NCBI RefSeq assembly: GCF_037392515.1
Contig: NC_090281.1
Coordinates: forward strand, 55,840,753 to 55,904,752
From: Haliotis asinina
Lineage: Eukaryota; Mollusca; Gastropoda; Lepetellida; Haliotidae
Direction of reading: 5' to 3'
DNA length: 64,000 nt
Shown: piece after piece, positions 54,901-60,900 of the stretch
How the letters are laid out: each line of letters begins with the position of its first letter
Numbering within the stretch: the stretch's first letter is position 1
Made by a program: the position numbers and the translations under genes
The notes under the pieces: generated by a model
Database searches by the model: none
The model's input: only the letters and a program-made list of their open reading frames with translations
What the model was told of the DNA's origin: nothing

Positions 54901-57900
54901 GGGCTTGATTGCATAGCAGTAGCCGTTGGACCAGGTTGCCTGCCCATCTGGAAGTACCCGGTATATTTCTGGTGATCATGGCAATGGCAACTCTTTCCCA
55001 AAACAAATAAAGTCACACACTAGTCATCTCTAACGGCGACATCAATTGTGTTATAGTGATGCAGATGAGTAAGCATGTGTTGTCTTACATAGGAATGTGA
55101 CAAAGGGAGAAATACTTGCCCAGCAGTACCTGGGTACCAGGTAAGATAAGGCCAGGGATCAACTTTGGCACTAAGATGATCATAAATCCCAAACTTGAAC
55201 CTAAACCCCGTCACCTGAGCTAAGTCTACATATATTTTAGTTAATTTAAACCTATTTTAGCAATACATTATAATTAGAACATGCACTGTTGTTATGTTAC
55301 TGAAGACTGCTAATATAGTTACGATTTGTGACAACTCCGCAGTCAGTTCGTCCCGGGATGGGGCGTGGGAACCCCCTGTACCAGTGGGTGTAGGAGGTGG
55401 AGATGTTGAGGGAGAGGCCATCCTCCCATGTGTAGTTTCCATCTTGTAGTCGATCTGGAGAATAAAATGCCTGCTAAATATTTCCTCACTCAAATCTATA
55501 CACAAAGAGAAACCTGAAAAGTTCATTTGAGCAGTAACTTATTACTCAAATGGTGCTCAATCAAACTGGGTTTTATTCCTACTTCAGTGGACTTATAATC
55601 TAGGCTGCAATTACATGGTACTGGAACAACGCTGCTTTATACTGGGAATGTCTGTCACTGATGAGTGATTCACAAGCAATAAATTGGCTTATTTAGTCTC
55701 TGTTTACCCATGTACCATGTACCAGGTTTCCGTGCCTTCCATTCTTGTGTATAATCCCCACAAATACACCTGCATCTGTAATTCTGTAAAACTTTCATTC
55801 TTGTGTATAATCCCCACAAATACACCTGCATCTGTAATCCTTTAAAACTTCCATTTTTGTGTATAATCCCCACAAATACACCTGCATCTGTAATCCTGTA
55901 AAACTTCCATTCTTGTGTATAATCCCCACAAATACACCTGCATCTGTAATCCTGTAAAACTTCCATTCTTGTGTATAATCCCCACAAATACACCTGCATC
56001 TGTAATTCTGTAAAACTTCCATTTTTGTGTATAATCCCCACAAATACACCTGCATCTGTAATCCTGTAAAACTTCCATTCTTGTGTATAATCCCCACAAA
56101 TACACCTGCATCTGTAATCCTTTAAAACTTCCATTCTTGTGTATAATCCCCACAAATACACCTGCATCTGTAATTCTGTAAAACTTCCATTCTTGTGTAT
56201 AATCCCCACAAATACACCTGCATCTGTAATTCTGTAAAACTTCCATTCTTGTGTATAATCCCCACAAATACACATGCATCTGTAATCCTGTAAAACTTCC
56301 ATTTTTGTAGTATGGTTAAAGACTTTAAAGCATATTCATTGCATAAGATATATTCCAAAACAATTAGTCAATATTGCGCACAACATTCAGAAGACCAATC
56401 AAGGGCCATAATTCTGAGAAACATAAACTTATGATAGTTCCTCAGCATATTTTGCTAATAAATAAAAAGATCAGTGATGTATCCATACCAGGTAATGAAA
56501 TAATGTGTCTCTGTTCAGTTAGGAGAGGGTGAAGGACAGAATCCGCATCTATATCCCTTGAGTTGAGAGTGAGTGAGTGAGTGAGTGAGTGAGTGAGTGA
56601 GTGAGTGAGTGAGTGAGTGAGAGTAAGATGTTTACTCACATCATTTCATGTCCACTTATGGTGGGATAACAAACGCCTTTACTTCAAGGACAGTAAAGAT
56701 GCCAATCAATGAAGAACTATAAAAAATATAATAAAAGCAAAGCCAAGACTTTAAATTCCATAAGGAGAAAAGCAACTGTTACCTGAGAATCCCATCCAGG
56801 CATCGTGAATATGTAGAGCACCAAGAGCTTTCCCCATCAACAGACTTGTTTCTTGGCTGTGGAAAATAGGGTTAATTATTCAGTTTTCTGTTACAAATAC
56901 AAATACATTACCAATATTTCAGCATACAACAATCATATCATATTCTAGGTCAGTAAATGGTAATGTCAATCAATCAACCAAATACAGAGACAGATCTTCT
57001 GTTTCAGGAAATAGATCACTTTCTGGCATTAAACTGTTGGATAAGGCTGCCATATAGTCTACCTACTCCTCAATAGTGAGCAGCTTCACACCCTGTTTCT
57101 TGCAGTTGTCGTTGGCCATGTACCAGGTGGTCACGCTGTCCTTTGTGTTGTGTACCTGATAGCACTTACCCCCATATACCACCCAGCCTGTCGGACATGT
57201 CCCTGGAACACACCAAACATGAACAAATACAGAGTAAATAAACTGACGAATGGGTGGAAAGATGGAAGAAAAAGATCAGTATATGAACCCTATGGCTTGA
57301 TCCAGACGGTCAGTACACATACCATATGGCTTGATGCAGATGGTCAGTAAACAGCAATATCATATGGTTTGATGTAGATGGTCAGTACACATACCATATG
57401 GCTTGATGCAAATGGTCAGTACACATATCATATGGCTTGATGTAGATGGTCAGTACACATACCATATGCCTTGATGCAGATGGTCAGTAATATCATATGG
57501 TTTGATGTAGATGGTCAGTACACACACCATATGGCTTGATGAAATGGTCAGTACACATATCATATTGCTTGATGTAGATGGTCAGTACACATACCATATG
57601 GTTTGATGCAGATGTATTTCCTCTCAGTAATGCAGTTCTTTTTGTTAAAGTAGAAGTTGCTGAGTGCCACAGACTCAATACACACTTGTCCAGGCTGTCT
57701 GAAAAAGACATGAATGTGAAATTGTGAGAACATATCAAGTGGAAGATGAAAACACATGACAACTGGAACGCTTCCACAAACAGCATATAAACACGTCATC
57801 ACTTGTACCAACCTACACAGGGGATCATGCACCATTGACATGTGAAGTCAAGATGTCATGCTGAGTATTCAAGGTATCATGCTGGATGTGCAAGGTGTCA

Positions 57901-60900
57901 AAAGGGTGATCAGGGTGTCACTGGGTTTCAAGGAAGATTATTTAAGATGTCATACTGGATGTTCAAGGTATTGTGTTGGGAGGTCAAACTGTCATGCTGG
58001 GTGTTCAAGATGCTATGCTGTGCATTCAAAGTATCATGTTGGTGTCTAAGGTGTTATGCTGAGTATTCAAAGGATTGTGTTGGTGTCCAAGGTGTTATGC
58101 TGAGCATTCAAAGGATTGTGTTGGTGTCCAAGGTGTTATGCTGAGTATTCAAAGGATCGTGTTGGTGTCCAAGGTGTTATGCTGAGTATTCAAAGGATTG
58201 TGTTGGTGTCCAAGGTGTTATGCTGAGTATTCAAAGGATTGTGTTGGTGTCCAAGGTGTTATGCTGAGTATTCAAAGGATCGTGTTTATGTCCAAGGCGT
58301 TATGCTGAGTATTCAAAGGATCGTGTTTATGTCCAAGGTGTTATGCTGAGTATTCAAAGGATCGTGTTTATGTCCAAGGTGTTATGCTGAGTATTCAAAG
58401 GATCGTGTTTATGTCCAAGGCGTTATGCTGAGTATTCAAAGGATCGTGTTTATGTCCAAGGTGTTATGCTGAGTATTCAAAGGATCGTGTTGGTGTCCAA
58501 GGTGTTATGCTGAGCATTCAAAGGATTGTGTTGGTGTCCAAGGTGTTATGCTGAGCATTCAAAGGATTGTGTTGGTGTCCAAGGTGTTATGCTGAGTATT
58601 CAAAGGATTGTGTTGGTGTCCAAGGTGTTATGCTGAGTATTCAAAGGATTGTGTTGGTGTCCAAGGTGTTATGCTGAGTATTCAAAGGATTGTGTTGGTG
58701 TCCAAGGTGTTATGCTGAGCATTCAAAGGATTGTGTTGGTGTCCAAGATGTTCTACTGAGCATTCAAAGAATCATGTTGGTGTTCAAAGTGCTGTGTGTC
58801 TCACTAAAACAGTGCTCACATTTGTTCAATCATTAGCTCAGCTACATAATGAGGGGAGAGCATAGCCAACTCACGAGGGAACCCTGCAGGATAGTACTTT
58901 CAGGGATAACATAAGGGGGCACGTTACTCAGGTAACACAAAAGCCAGGAGGACATTGTTATTTTTTTTAACAAAGAACCTAACAAACAACAACAACAATC
59001 AGCACACGTAAGACTACTTTGGGACTGAGCAGGTCAGGAACAACAAAAACAAGACTGTGTATGCTCACCACTGTTGTACCTGATAACCATTCATAGTTAT
59101 GATGTTCCTGTACATACATCTGTGCATGTGTATATTTTACTTGGCCAATTCTGACTTATGTATTCCTTCAAGCCAGACCTACTACAGTGAAAAGAATAAT
59201 TATGAAACTTTTTTTGAAAATTGAAAACACAAATCTGTCTAATGTATTGGTTTTGTGAGTCATCACTGTGTATGTTGGAACCCAATGGTTGACTTACACA
59301 ACATCGTATGTAGATGACCAGGCCTGATACGTCATTGTGTTGTTGGTGTCTGCTGATCTGATAGTACCAGGGGTAAACTGCAAAACAGTGATAACTCAGT
59401 TGTAGAAAGAACAACAGCTAGACTGGTTTGAACTGAGAAATGAACACAAGAAAGGTCCTTCATCTACAGGTCCAGAACAAAAGACTGAGGCTTCACATCA
59501 CCTTCTGGCTTGGATGTTCACGGTACAGACAGACTCCCATGTCTGAGGTAAGAAGGTGGTTCCTGATTCAAATATCAAAGACACTTGTAGATAATTGTAA
59601 GGAAAATGAGTGCATGAAAAGTTCTATACTTTTTCTTAAATATGAAATGTTTCAATTGTGCAAACTCTGATTCTATAACAATGAGAACAGGACTGTGTAC
59701 ACACATTCTACTCTCATTAACTGATTTGGTTTGGTTGTTTAACGCTGCACTCAGCGGTAGTGATTCTGGACCAGACACACCAGTGATCAACATTATGTGT
59801 TGACCAATTCAGAGTGCCTGACCCTCCCATCTCATTAACCTCTTACGACTAGCATGGGTTGTTGAAGATCAGTGGCGGACCCTTGTAAACTGGATTTCTG
59901 AGGGTCAGTCCTTGTAGATCCACTTTATGTTAACAAATTGAGATCCACATAAAGGAGTAAGACGCATGTCTTCATGACCAGTGGATGTCAAACTGTATAG
60001 CAGCCTAGAGTTGGGATTTTGTAAAATGTACATCATGAACATTCCCTTAGCTTGCATTATCTGAACACTGAGAAGCACACAGTTGCATAAACATTTGAGC
60101 GCAGTCTTCCAAAAGACTCTTTAAATTTTGTTCTTACCGCAAACTCCAACATTCACCACTCTGTTAATACTGAACTCATCCCTTCAATACAATGAAAGTT
60201 TTCCAGGAAGTCATTCTATGGATAGCATGTGATGAATTCAGAACTGACTGGGATTCATAACTCAATCTTAGAATTTATAAAAGTCTGGGGCAAACCTCAA
60301 AAAACACCAATGGGTTTCTAAGTAGTCTACCTTTGGACACTCCCCTGCAGTGTACATGTTATCTGCCCATGAGTGAAAGGTCTGTAACCCTATTGGTGTC
60401 TGGCAAGAGCATAGTGATGACAAAGTTGCCCTTGGAATTTACTACTAAAATAAACACATGCCTTACACTAAATGTCCCACTTTTACTACATATTTTGATG
60501 ACTAATGAGGCTACTTTTATTATCACATATAAAATTTCAAATTGTACTTATTTTCTGAAAATAATATCTTCAACATGGCGATGTCAGCATCAAATACATG
60601 TACAGCCCTAACTCTGCACAACACTGAGGTGAGGGGAATAGCATTTTCCCAGCCTGTCTGAAATATGCCTTCTCTGCCTTCTCTTCCCAAAGGAAACATA
60701 GAACAAGTAACCTCTGTGGGAAGAAACTGGAAAGAAGAAACCTTGATTGAAACTTCACCCAGAACTAACCCGCTCACAAGTTTGTTTCTACATAAATGCA
60801 CCTCCTCTGACCACCTGACCGATATAGTGTTAAATTCAAAATTATTCTTAAAAAAGATAAATAGATTTTGTGGACTTTCTGCAACATTTTAGGGAGATAA

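Noticed and set aside
55670..56302. 210-codon open frame of YRCRCICGDYTQEW repeats
   Set aside because: 56-bp minisatellite; a Cys-rich repeat protein was considered, but the frame has no signal peptide or exon signals and sits in an intron.
59097..59414. 105-codon minus-strand open frame spanning exon 2
   Set aside because: It reads a different frame from the one required by exons 1 and 3; the CTLD reading (ending AWSSTYDVV) is in another frame.
60523..60801. 92-codon minus-strand open frame in intron 1
   Set aside because: No recognisable domain, no cysteine pattern of a CTLD and no convincing splice sites.
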